Assembly (NCBI GenBank): GCA_007751255.1
Contig: CP036296.1
Location: forward strand, 3,410,001-3,474,000
Source of the DNA: Engelhardtia mirabilis
GTDB taxonomy: Bacteria > Planctomycetota > UBA1135 > GCA-002686595
Reading direction: 5' to 3'
Length of the DNA: 64,000 nucleotides
Below the pieces are notes generated by a model, which searched no databases, was not told the DNA's origin, and saw only the letters and a list, made by a program, of their open reading frames with translations. The number at the start of each line of letters is the position of its first letter. The first letter of the stretch is position 1. Below, in pieces: positions 57,366 to 64,000 of the stretch. Position numbers and translations under genes: made by a program.

Positions 57366-58610
57366 ATGCGCCGCGTAGTGATCACCGGCTTGGGCACCGT
57401 CAACGCCCTTGGACCGGACGTCGAGACCTCCTGGCGGCGAATGGTCGCGGGTGAGAACGGCATCCGCGAGATCGACTTCTTCGACACCACCGACATCCCG
57501 GTGCGGTTCTCGGGGCACGTCGACTACGACACCAGCGTCGATTTCGTCGGTCCCGACACCCGCAAGCTCGACCCCTTCACGATGTACGCCCTGCGCGCAT
57601 CACGGGAGGCGGTCCGTGATGCAGGGCTCGACTTCGCGTCGGTCGATCCCGCGATCCGGGAGCGCTACGGGTGCATCATCGGCACCGGGATCGGTGGGAT
57701 CACCGGCATCGAGGAGCAGCACCTGCAGCTCCTGGAGCGCGGACCCCGCCGAGTTAGCCCGCACTTCATCCCGAAGATCATGGCCAACGCGGTCAGTGGT
57801 CAGGTGGCCATCGAGCACGGGCTCATGGGAACCTGTTTCACGACCTCGTCAGCCTGTGCCAGCTCAGGTCACTCCATCGGGATGGCCCTGATGTCGATTC
57901 GGGCTGGGGAGTCCGATCTGGTCCTGACCGGCGGGGCGGAGTCGGCGACGACGCCGTTGTCGGTCTCGGGCTTCAACTCGGCCAGGGCCCTCTCGACCCG
58001 CAACGACGACCCGGCCTCGGCCTCGCGTCCCTTCGACAAGGAGCGCGACGGTTTCGTCATGGGCGATGGCGCTGGGATCTTGGTCTTCGAGGAACTCGAA
58101 CATGCCCGCGCGCGCGGCGCCCGGATCTACGCCGAGGTCAAGGGCTATGGCTCCACTGACGACGCCTTCCACATCACGGCCCCGAAGGAAGACGGCTCCG
58201 GACCGGCCCGGGCGATTCGCCTGGCCATGAAGTCCGGAGGGGTCGATCCCGAGACGGTGGACTACGTCAATGCCCACGGCACGAGCACGGCGCTGAACGA
58301 CGCGATGGAGACGAACGCCATCAAGGCGGCCTTCGGAGACCGTGCGCGGAAGTTGGCCATCTCGTCGACCAAGTCGATGATCGGACACCTCTTGGGCGCG
58401 TCGTCGGCCGTTGAGCTGGTGGCGACAACGCTCAGTATCCATCACGGAGTGGTGCACCCGACGCGCAACTACACGACGCCCGATCCGGTCTGCGACCTGG
58501 ACTACGTGCCCGGCTCAGCGCGGGAGCTGAAGGTTCGCAATGCCCTCTCGAACTCCCTCGGGTTCGGCGGGCACAACGTCTCGATCTGCATCGGCCAGCT
58601 CGACAGCTGA
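57366..58610 (+). CDS. fabF: 3-oxoacyl-ACP synthase II
   Basis: A 414-aa condensing enzyme that elongates acyl-ACP. It starts MRRVVITGLGTVNALG at ATG 57366 with GGAG 8 bases upstream; the in-frame region back to 57063 overlaps acpP and is not coding. Catalytic Cys in TSSACASSGHSIG, His in NAHGTSTALND and KSMIGHLLGASS. End of the fab cluster. Confidence 0.97.
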   Translation: MRRVVITGLGTVNALGPDVETSWRRMVAGENGIREIDFFDTTDIPVRFSGHVDYDTSVDFVGPDTRKLDPFTMYALRASREAVRDAGLDFASVDPAIRERYGCIIGTGIGGITGIEEQHLQLLERGPRRVSPHFIPKIMANAVSGQVAIEHGLMGTCFTTSSACASSGHSIGMALMSIRAGESDLVLTGGAESATTPLSVSGFNSARALSTRNDDPASASRPFDKERDGFVMGDGAGILVFEELEHARARGARIYAEVKGYGSTDDAFHITAPKEDGSGPARAIRLAMKSGGVDPETVDYVNAHGTSTALNDAMETNAIKAAFGDRARKLAISSTKSMIGHLLGASSAVELVATTLSIHHGVVHPTRNYTTPDPVCDLDYVPGSARELKVRNALSNSLGFGGHNVSICIGQLDS

Positions 58611-58673
58611 TCAGCCAGGGTCAGTCCGTACATGGGCGATGGGCTCGCCCGTCCAAAAGCACCTTCGCCCAGT

Positions 58674-58710
58674 GCTGGGCGCCCCACGCCAGAAGGTCGG
58701 GGCGCCCAGC
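58674..58710 (+). terminator. Hairpin downstream of fabF
   Basis: GCTGGGCGCCCC pairs with GGGGCGCCCAGC (perfect 12 bp) around a 13-base loop, 64 bp after the fabF stop. Probably ends the fab transcript; T-tract absent. Confidence 0.6.
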
Positions 58711-58807
58711 GCACGTTCGGGCACCGGTCCTTCCGCTCGCGATCGACAGGGGCACAGCAGCTGTCCTCAGCGGGCGCGCCGGGCACCGGACCATCCGGGG
58801 CGGGCAC

Positions 58808-58940
58808 GTGTCCTGGATCAGAACCTCGACGGCACCTCCCGGGGCTGGGCGCAGCGGCGGGCCGAGCGTCGTCGGCTCGCCTGGCCCACTTCGGTTACCA
58901 GGATCCGCGGCGAGCACCGCCGCCTTCCTGATCCAGTGCA
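58808..58940. mobile_element. Degenerate relic of the MITE family (possible copy 3)
   Basis: The left end reads GTGTCCTGGATCAGAA and CACCTCCCGGG appears soon after, as in copy 1; the right end, inverted, reads TGCACTGGATCAGGA. The interior is largely diverged and the left flank lacks TA. Similarity is limited to the ends, so ancestry is likely but not proven. Confidence 0.5.
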
Positions 58941-58963
58941 TTAAAAGCCGACCGCGAGGTCGC

Positions 58964-58991
58964 TTTACGTGGCGGTGTGGTGCTGTATGCT
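58964..58991 (+). promoter_or_regulatory. Candidate promoter of the 119-aa gene
   Basis: TTTACG (58964-58969) and TATGCT (58986-58991) with 16 bp between. It lies just after the MITE relic and about 145 bp before the TTG at 59137. Confidence 0.55.
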
Positions 58992-59136
58992 CGAACCGAC
59001 GATCGCCGGGCAGCGCCCCGTGGCCTCCCCCCCCGGATGACGCCCGGCACCGCCTGCTCGCCGTACACCGGATCTGATCCGGACCATCCGGCTCGCCCCT
59101 CTGGCGCGCCAAAACCAATCAACGGAGATCAGCACG

Positions 59137-59496
59137 TTGCACAGGAAGTTCCAGGAGCTCCTCCACGAGTACAAGAAGGAAGTCTTCCAGGTCGAACACG
59201 ACAAGAAGAGCATCGAGGAGGTCACCCACGAGTGCGTCGAGATCGCCGACGAAGTCCTGGCCCAGAAGTACAACTACCACTTCCACAAGCTGCCTGACGC
59301 CAACCGCGCCGAGATCATCAACATGATCAGCAACTACACACGGGAGGCGATCCTGCCCCCCGTCGTGCAGAACCTGGTTCGGCGACAGGTCGTGATTGAG
59401 CGCCGCGTGGACGCGCTCGTAGGCCTGATCGAGTCCATGCTGGACGCTCTGTCCACCGCGCCGTCAACCTCGTCACCGAGCTCTTCGGTCGATTGA
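59137..59496 (+). CDS. Conserved-looking small protein of unknown function, 119 aa
   Basis: A charged, mainly helical cytosolic protein: HRKFQELLHEYKKEVFQVEH, then EEVTHECVEIADEVLAQKYNYHFHKL, AEIINMISNYTREAILPPVV and RRQVVIERRVDALVGLIESML, ending in Ser/Thr/Pro. Lower GC and Lys-rich codons set it apart from its surroundings. The start TTG 59137 is supported by GGAG 9 bases upstream. It has its own promoter. No family recognised; coiled-coil or dimeric regulator-like fold is possible. Confidence 0.7.
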   Translation: MHRKFQELLHEYKKEVFQVEHDKKSIEEVTHECVEIADEVLAQKYNYHFHKLPDANRAEIINMISNYTREAILPPVVQNLVRRQVVIERRVDALVGLIESMLDALSTAPSTSSPSSSVD

Positions 59497-59626
59497 TCGG
59501 CAGCTCTCCCGCGGGCACCGCCGCTCGAGGCGGTCTCGCCGGGGACCCCGCTCGGCGCCCGCCGGTGATGCACCAGGCGGGCGCTTGCATAGGCGGAACG
59601 CCCACTCGAACCCCTGCACCTGCGCC

Positions 59627-60595
59627 ATGAGCGACTCGACCATGCGTGCCCTGGTCCTGGGTGATGGAGCGCCGCGAGTCGATCGCCGCCCGCGCCCGGA
59701 AGCGGTCAGGGGTGAGACTCGGGTGCGGGTGCTCTTGGCCGGCGTGTGCGCCACGGACCTGGCCCTGGCCCAGGGCTACATGGGGTTCAAGGGAGTCCCG
59801 GGACACGAGTTCGTCGGCCTGGCCCTCGACGGTCCCCTGGAGGGCCGCCGTGTGGTGGGGGAGATCAACGCGGGTTGCGGGACCTGCGGCTGCTGCCGGG
59901 CCGGCGATCCTCGCCACTGTGAGTCCAGGTCGGTGCTCGGGATCCTCGGCCGCGACGGGGCCTTCGCCGAGGAGCTGCGGCTGCCCCACGGCAACCTCGT
60001 CGAAGTACCGGACGGGGTCGACGACGATGCCGCGACCTTCACCGAGCCCCTGGCAGCCGCCCTGGCGCTCTTGGATTGTCTGGGCGACGCTCGCCCCGAG
60101 CGGGCCTTGGTCGTGGGAGATGGGCGCTTGGGCTTGCTCTGCGCCTGGGCCCTCGCGGATGTCGGCATCAACGTCGACCTGCTCGGCAGGCACCCCGAGC
60201 GCGGAGCCTGGGCCGGTGAACGGGTGCGGCACATGAGCCGCCCCCTCGACGATCGGCCTCCACCGCGGCGCTATCCCCTGGTGGTCGAGGCCTGCGGACG
60301 GACCGACGCCGTCGCGCGCGCGCTAGCCTGGACGGCGCCGCGCGGGACCCTGGTGCTGAAGACCACGGGCGCGGAGCCGGTTCTCCTGGACCTGGCTCCC
60401 CTGGTCGTGGACGAGATCCGCCTGGTCGGGTCCCGCTGTGGACGGTTCGAGCCGGCCCTGGCGGCTCTGGCGCAGGGTCGCCTCGACCCCCGCGCCTTGA
60501 TCGAGGGACGCTACCCCCTCGAACAGGCGCCCCTGGCCCTCGAGCACGCGGCACGCGGTGGGGTCCTCAAGATCCTGGTCGATATAACTCCCTGA
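59627..60595 (+). CDS. Zinc-type medium-chain dehydrogenase/reductase
   Basis: A 322-aa alcohol-dehydrogenase-like protein. GVCATDLALAQGYMGFKGVPGHEFVG contains the catalytic zinc ligand Cys and the GHE motif; CGTCGCCRAGDPRHC holds the structural zinc cysteines; VVGDGRLGLLCAWAL is the NAD(P) site. ATG 59627 gives MSDSTMRALVLGDG; 59642 is an alternative. The TGA overlaps the ATG of the next gene (TGATG). Substrate unknown; sorbitol- or threonine-dehydrogenase-like enzymes are relatives. Confidence 0.85.
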   Translation: MSDSTMRALVLGDGAPRVDRRPRPEAVRGETRVRVLLAGVCATDLALAQGYMGFKGVPGHEFVGLALDGPLEGRRVVGEINAGCGTCGCCRAGDPRHCESRSVLGILGRDGAFAEELRLPHGNLVEVPDGVDDDAATFTEPLAAALALLDCLGDARPERALVVGDGRLGLLCAWALADVGINVDLLGRHPERGAWAGERVRHMSRPLDDRPPPRRYPLVVEACGRTDAVARALAWTAPRGTLVLKTTGAEPVLLDLAPLVVDEIRLVGSRCGRFEPALAALAQGRLDPRALIEGRYPLEQAPLALEHAARGGVLKILVDITP

Positions 60596-62001
60596 TGAAC
60601 CTCGAGAACGAGTTGCGCGAGCGCGCCGAGGCCCACGGACAAGGGCACGTCTTCAGCCACTGGTCGGCTCTCGACCAAGCTGGTCGGGAGGGCCTCTTGG
60701 CCCAGCTCGCGGAGGTCGACTTCGAACTGCTGAAGCGGCTCACAGCAACCCTCGCCGAGCCCGGCTTCGACGCGAACGGGCGCAGTTTCGACCCACCCGA
60801 GCTGTTCCCCCTGGAGCGTGACGCCGACCAACAGGAGCGCGCCCTCGCGGCCCGCGCGACGGGCGCTGCCGAGCTCGCAGCGGGCCGTGTCGGCTTCCTG
60901 CTCGTGGCTGGAGGCCAAGCATCGCGTCTGGGCTACGACGGCCCCAAGGGCGCCTTCCCCCTCGGCCCGGTCACCGATCGGCCCCTGTTCGCATGGCACG
61001 CGGCGCGCCTCTTGGCCGCCGGTCGCCGGCATGGCTTCGCGCCGCGTTGGTACGTCATGACCTCGCAGGCCAACGATGCCGACACGCGCGCCTTCTTCGA
61101 GCGCCACGACCACTTCGGGTTCCCCCCGGAGGACGTGTTCTTCTTCAGCCAGGCGATGCTCCCGGCCCTGGACCTCGAAGGACGCATCCTGCTCTCCGGT
61201 CCCGGCCAGCTCTTCCTGGCGCCCAACGGCCACGGTGGCACCCTCGACGCGCTGGCGCGGTCGGGAGCCCTCGCCGACGCCACGCAGCGCGGCATCACCC
61301 AATTCTCGTACTTCCAGGTCGACAACCCCCTGGTGCGACCGGCGGACGAGCTGTTCCTCGGCCTGCACGTGGAGGCCGGCGCGCGCATGTCGAGCAAGGT
61401 CGTGTCCAAGAACGATCCGGGTGAGAAGGTCGGCGTCCTGGGGCGCATCGACGGCTCCCTCGGCTGCATCGAGTACTCGGACCTGCCGGGCGAGCTGCGC
61501 GATGCGCGGGACGAAGCGGGCCAGCTCCTGTTCCGTGCCGGCAACATCGCCGTCCACGCGATCGCGGTCGAGTTCGTCGACGAGTTGACGCGCCACGGTC
61601 TGGAGTTGCCCTGGCACGTGGCGCGCAAGCGCATGCAGGTGCTCGGCAACGACGGCGCGCCGACCGAGGTCGACGGCGCGAAATTCGAGACCTTCGTCTT
61701 CGATGCCCTGTCGAAGAGTCCGACCAGCGTGACGCTCGAAGTCGAGCGCGCACTCGAGTTCAGCCCGGTCAAGAACGCATCCGGGGGCGACTCGCCGGAC
61801 ACCAGCAGGCGCGACCTGTGCCGGCTCTTCGCCGACTGGGTCAGCGAGGTCGGTCACGAGCTCCCCGAGCGACAGATCGAAGGCAGCCCCGCCCTGGAAG
61901 TCTGCCCCCTGGTGGCCGAGGACCTGGCCGAGTTCCAGGCTGCCGGACCGCCCGAGCCCCTGGCTCGCGACGGCGGCCACGTCTACGCCGAGCGGAGCTG
62001 A
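60595..62001 (+). CDS. UDP-sugar pyrophosphorylase, eukaryotic UAP1-like
   Basis: A 468-aa nucleotidyltransferase of the UDPGP family. Motifs: LLVAGGQASRLGYDGPKGAFPLG (consensus GGxxxRLGxxxPKG), VMTSQAND, HGGTLDALARSG, FQVDNPLV (metal-binding Asp) and EFSPVKNA near the C-terminus, which is typical of eukaryote-type UDP-N-acetylglucosamine pyrophosphorylase. It would make UDP-GlcNAc or UDP-glucose from UTP. Coupled to the preceding gene; ddl follows by 2 bp. Substrate preference (GlcNAc-1-P) is inferred from the EFxPVKN motif. Confidence 0.85.
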   Translation: MNLENELRERAEAHGQGHVFSHWSALDQAGREGLLAQLAEVDFELLKRLTATLAEPGFDANGRSFDPPELFPLERDADQQERALAARATGAAELAAGRVGFLLVAGGQASRLGYDGPKGAFPLGPVTDRPLFAWHAARLLAAGRRHGFAPRWYVMTSQANDADTRAFFERHDHFGFPPEDVFFFSQAMLPALDLEGRILLSGPGQLFLAPNGHGGTLDALARSGALADATQRGITQFSYFQVDNPLVRPADELFLGLHVEAGARMSSKVVSKNDPGEKVGVLGRIDGSLGCIEYSDLPGELRDARDEAGQLLFRAGNIAVHAIAVEFVDELTRHGLELPWHVARKRMQVLGNDGAPTEVDGAKFETFVFDALSKSPTSVTLEVERALEFSPVKNASGGDSPDTSRRDLCRLFADWVSEVGHELPERQIEGSPALEVCPLVAEDLAEFQAAGPPEPLARDGGHVYAERS

Positions 62002-62003
62002 GC

Positions 62004-63038
62004 ATGGGCGTCGATCTCGCCCAGGCAACCGTCGCGGTCTTGATGGGGGGCACCTCCGGCGAGCGCGAGGTCTCACTCGACTCGGGGCGTTGCATCGTTC
62101 AGGCCCTGGGCGAGTTGGACGGCCGCGGTCCCGCTGAGGTGACGCCGGTACTCTGGACCGCCGACGGCAACTTCGACTTCGCCGGCGAGAAGCTGGACGT
62201 GGCCCAGGCCCTGGCGCGCATGGCGCGCTTCGACGCGGTCCATCTGGCCCTGCACGGCGGCATGGGGGAGGACGGCACGCTCCAGGGCGCTCTGGACCTG
62301 GTCGGCGTGGCCTACACAGGTTCCGGCGTGGCTGCATCGGCCCTCGCGATGGACAAGCCGCGATCCAAGATCGTGGCCGAGGCCGCCGGCGCGCCAGGCG
62401 CTCCCGGGCTGGTGGTGACCCGCCGGGACCTCACTGGCGGCCCGCGCGCGGTCCTGGACCGCCTGACGGCCCTGGTCGCCGGCGGCGCTTTCCTGAAGCC
62501 GAGCGACGGTGGCTCGTCCGTGGCCATGGAACGCCACCTGCCGGGTGGGGACCTGCTCTCGGCCCTGGAGCGCTGCTTGGAACAGGCTCCCGCGGTGCTG
62601 GTGGAGGCCGCCGTCCAGGGCCTGGAGGTCACCTGCGCCGTCCTCGAGCGGGGCGCCGGACCGCAGGCCCTGCCGGTGGTCGAGATCCGCCCAGCCGCCG
62701 GGCGCTTCTTCGACTACTCCCAGAAGTACGCCACGGACGGAGCCGACGAGCGCTGCCCGCCGGAGTTGCTCGACGACGCCGCTCAGTCGGAGATCCAGCG
62801 TCGGGCAGTGGCGGTGCACCGGGCGTTCGGGTGTCGGGGCCTGACGCGCGTGGACTTCATGGTCCGCGAGCCCGAGCGAGGCCGGGATTGCGGGCCCGTG
62901 TTCCTGGAGCTCAATACCCTGCCCGGCTTCACCCCGCGCTCCCTCGCCCCCTTGGCGGCCGCTGCTGCGGGGCTCAGCTACCGGGACCTGTGTCTCGAGC
63001 TGTTGGCCGATGCGCTGGACCGTCGAGTCGACAGTTGA
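62004..63038 (+). CDS. ddl: D-alanine--D-alanine ligase
   Basis: A 344-aa ATP-grasp enzyme making the D-Ala-D-Ala end of peptidoglycan. Motifs: VAVLMGGTSGEREVSLDSG, HGGMGEDGTLQGALDL, YTGSGVAASALAMDKPRSK, FLKPSDGGSSVAM, GLTRVDFMV and FLELNTLPGFTPRSL. ATG 62004 begins MGVDLAQATVAVL. Its presence argues for a peptidoglycan wall, which planctomycetes have. Confidence 0.96.
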   Translation: MGVDLAQATVAVLMGGTSGEREVSLDSGRCIVQALGELDGRGPAEVTPVLWTADGNFDFAGEKLDVAQALARMARFDAVHLALHGGMGEDGTLQGALDLVGVAYTGSGVAASALAMDKPRSKIVAEAAGAPGAPGLVVTRRDLTGGPRAVLDRLTALVAGGAFLKPSDGGSSVAMERHLPGGDLLSALERCLEQAPAVLVEAAVQGLEVTCAVLERGAGPQALPVVEIRPAAGRFFDYSQKYATDGADERCPPELLDDAAQSEIQRRAVAVHRAFGCRGLTRVDFMVREPERGRDCGPVFLELNTLPGFTPRSLAPLAAAAAGLSYRDLCLELLADALDRRVDS

Positions 63039-63080
63039 CCAACGACGGACGCGGAACGAGACTTCACCCCCGAGTTCGGG

Positions 63081-63166
63081 GCCAGGCTGGCGGAATGGTA
63101 GACGCGGCAGATTCAAAATCTGCTTTCCGTAAGGAAGTAGGGGTTCGACTCCCCTGCCTGGTACCA
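63081..63166 (+). tRNA. tRNA-Leu (CAA anticodon)
   Basis: Acceptor GCCAGGC pairs with GCCTGGT (first pair G-T), anticodon arm GCAGA-TTCAAAA-TCTGC with anticodon CAA, class II long variable arm, T-arm GGGGTTCGACTCCCC, encoded CCA. Confidence 0.95.
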
Positions 63167-63180
63167 CACTCCCCCGCGCG

Positions 63181-63762
63181 ATGAGCGATTACCAAGGGGC
63201 CCCCGAAGAGGGCGACGGGCGATTCCTCGCCGAGCTCCTCGGTGGCATCTCGAAGCGCGCCCAGGCGCTCGAGGCCGAGCTGCGCCGACTGGCGACCCTC
63301 GACGGCGCCGAAGCGGCACGACACTCAGCGGCCCTGGAGTCGGAGCGCGCGCGCCTCGGCTGGGGCTTGGTGGTCGCTGCGGGCCTGCTCGGTGCGGATG
63401 GCGCACCGGCACGTCGAGAGGTCGAAGGTGCGGAGTGGTTGGCCGATCTGGTCGATCTCCCGTCGCACTCGGTCCCGCGCCAGTGGCCGCGCGTGCGTGC
63501 CGCGAGCGCCGACTGGAGCCTGGCCCACGCGCTAGTACGCTGGACCTGGGAAGCCGGCCTGCGGGGCGGCAGGAGCCCCCAGCTCGAGCGCCGCGGGCCC
63601 TTCTGCGACTGGATCGTGGACCAGGTCGACGGCGCGCCGCCGCCGCCCATGGTCGCCGCGCTCCTGCAGCAAATCCCCGGCGCCAGTGCCGCGCGCACCA
63701 CCGACGGATGGCGCCTGACCCTGCCGTCCGAACGCTTCGAGGCCGCCGAGGTCACCTCGTGA
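63181..63762 (+). CDS. Protein of unknown function preceding NifU-like gene
   Basis: A 193-aa soluble protein, Ala/Leu/Arg-rich with a helical N-terminal half (AELLGGISKRAQALEAELRRLA) and Trp-rich middle (WPRVRAASADWSLAHALVRW). No motif was recognised. It begins 15 bp after tRNA-Leu and overlaps the following NifU-C gene by four bases (GTGA), implying a shared role, perhaps with iron-sulfur assembly. Confidence 0.6.
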   Translation: MSDYQGAPEEGDGRFLAELLGGISKRAQALEAELRRLATLDGAEAARHSAALESERARLGWGLVVAAGLLGADGAPARREVEGAEWLADLVDLPSHSVPRQWPRVRAASADWSLAHALVRWTWEAGLRGGRSPQLERRGPFCDWIVDQVDGAPPPPMVAALLQQIPGASAARTTDGWRLTLPSERFEAAEVTS

Positions 63763-64000
63763 AGTGGTCCTGGTGGCCCTTCGGTCGCCGCAGGGTAGCC
63801 ACGGGCGATCCGGCACGGGTCGCCCAGGCCGAGGCCGTGCTCGCGGAGCTGCGTCCCCGCTTTCGCGCGGACGGCGGCGACGTGACTCTGCTCGGCGTCG
63901 ATGGGGGACGGGTACGGGTGGAGCTGCGCGGTGCCTGCAGGTCGTGCGCCGCCAGCGTCCTGACCCTCAAGGGCGCCCTGGAGCCCCGCCTGCGCGAGCA
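63759..64000 (+). CDS. NifU C-terminal-domain iron-sulfur scaffold protein (3' end outside window)
   Basis: Starts at GTG 63759 (KWSWWPFGRRRV follows). RFRADGGDVTLLGVDGG and RGACRSCAASVLTLK show the NifU-C/Nfu fold with its CxxC cluster-binding cysteines. Such proteins carry Fe-S clusters to target enzymes. The gene is cut by the window at residue about 80. The alternative reading as a standalone Nfu of ordinary length is likely. Confidence 0.88.
   Translation, partial: MKWSWWPFGRRRVATGDPARVAQAEAVLAELRPRFRADGGDVTLLGVDGGRVRVELRGACRSCAASVLTLKGALEPRLRE

Overview
The window is GC-rich chromosomal DNA, densely coding on both strands. It most likely comes from a free-living, probably marine, member of the Planctomycetota or a close PVC relative. 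The support is circumstantial: a long chlamydia-like GreA with a large N-terminal domain, several secreted FG-GAP/VCBS and lipoprotein genes, a three-module SGNH/alpha-beta/SGNH hydrolase, a complete Na+-translocating NADH:quinone reductase, and a eukaryote-like UDP-sugar pyrophosphorylase. No rRNA operon is present to settle the taxonomy.

Layout. 1-3.5 kb: 3' part of a DEAD-box RNA helicase, then a divergent Lrp/AsnC regulator and ThrE-like amino-acid exporter. 3.6-6.5 kb: a 161-bp MITE, then ahcY with an upstream ArsR-methyltransferase fusion (SahR type) whose candidate operator lies inside its own promoter. 6.6-12.5 kb: a tightly packed operon of a fused ABC transporter, a PDZ lipoprotein and two FG-GAP proteins. 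12.6-16.2 kb: long GreA and an RlmI-like rRNA methyltransferase, both on the minus strand. 16.3-21 kb: an amidohydrolase-like protein lacking its metal ligands, a tRNA-dihydrouridine synthase and a BaiN/YhiN flavoprotein, with overlapping ends. 21-26.6 kb (minus strand): trimodular esterase, secreted unknown, poly(A) polymerase family protein. 26.8-32.3 kb: tRNA-Trp, rsmG, a 32-aa membrane protein and two translationally coupled lipoproteins, the larger carrying 19 perfect copies of a 12-bp repeat.

32.5-41.9 kb: tRNA-Leu, a DUF454 protein, smpB with ssrA (trans-translation), and the complete nqrABCDEF-apbE set with nqrM facing it. NqrB and NqrC need FMN attached by ApbE, and NqrM is needed for iron-site assembly, so this is a self-contained sodium-pump module. 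42-50 kb: repeat-helical lipoprotein, UPF0104 membrane protein, PfkB kinase, recA (with a GTTC-N7-GTTC box upstream and a repeat-bearing C-terminal tail), alaS. 50.3-51.7 kb: an IS630-family element directly abutting a second copy of the MITE. 51.7-58.6 kb: rpmF-plsX-fabH-fabD-fabG-acpP-fabF, a fatty-acid initiation and elongation cluster with unusually wide spacers. 58.6-64 kb: a degenerate third MITE-like relic, an orphan 119-aa gene with a good promoter, an operon of zinc-type dehydrogenase, UAP-like pyrophosphorylase and Ddl, tRNA-Leu, and an unknown gene overlapping a NifU-C-domain gene cut by the window end.

A recurring theme is short perfect tandem repeats (12-27 bp), both in genes (12 bp x19; 15 bp x4 in recA) and between genes (16 bp x3, 16 bp x4, 27 bp x2+). 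This suggests frequent slippage or recent expansion. All functional calls are from motif recognition by eye; none has been checked against a database.
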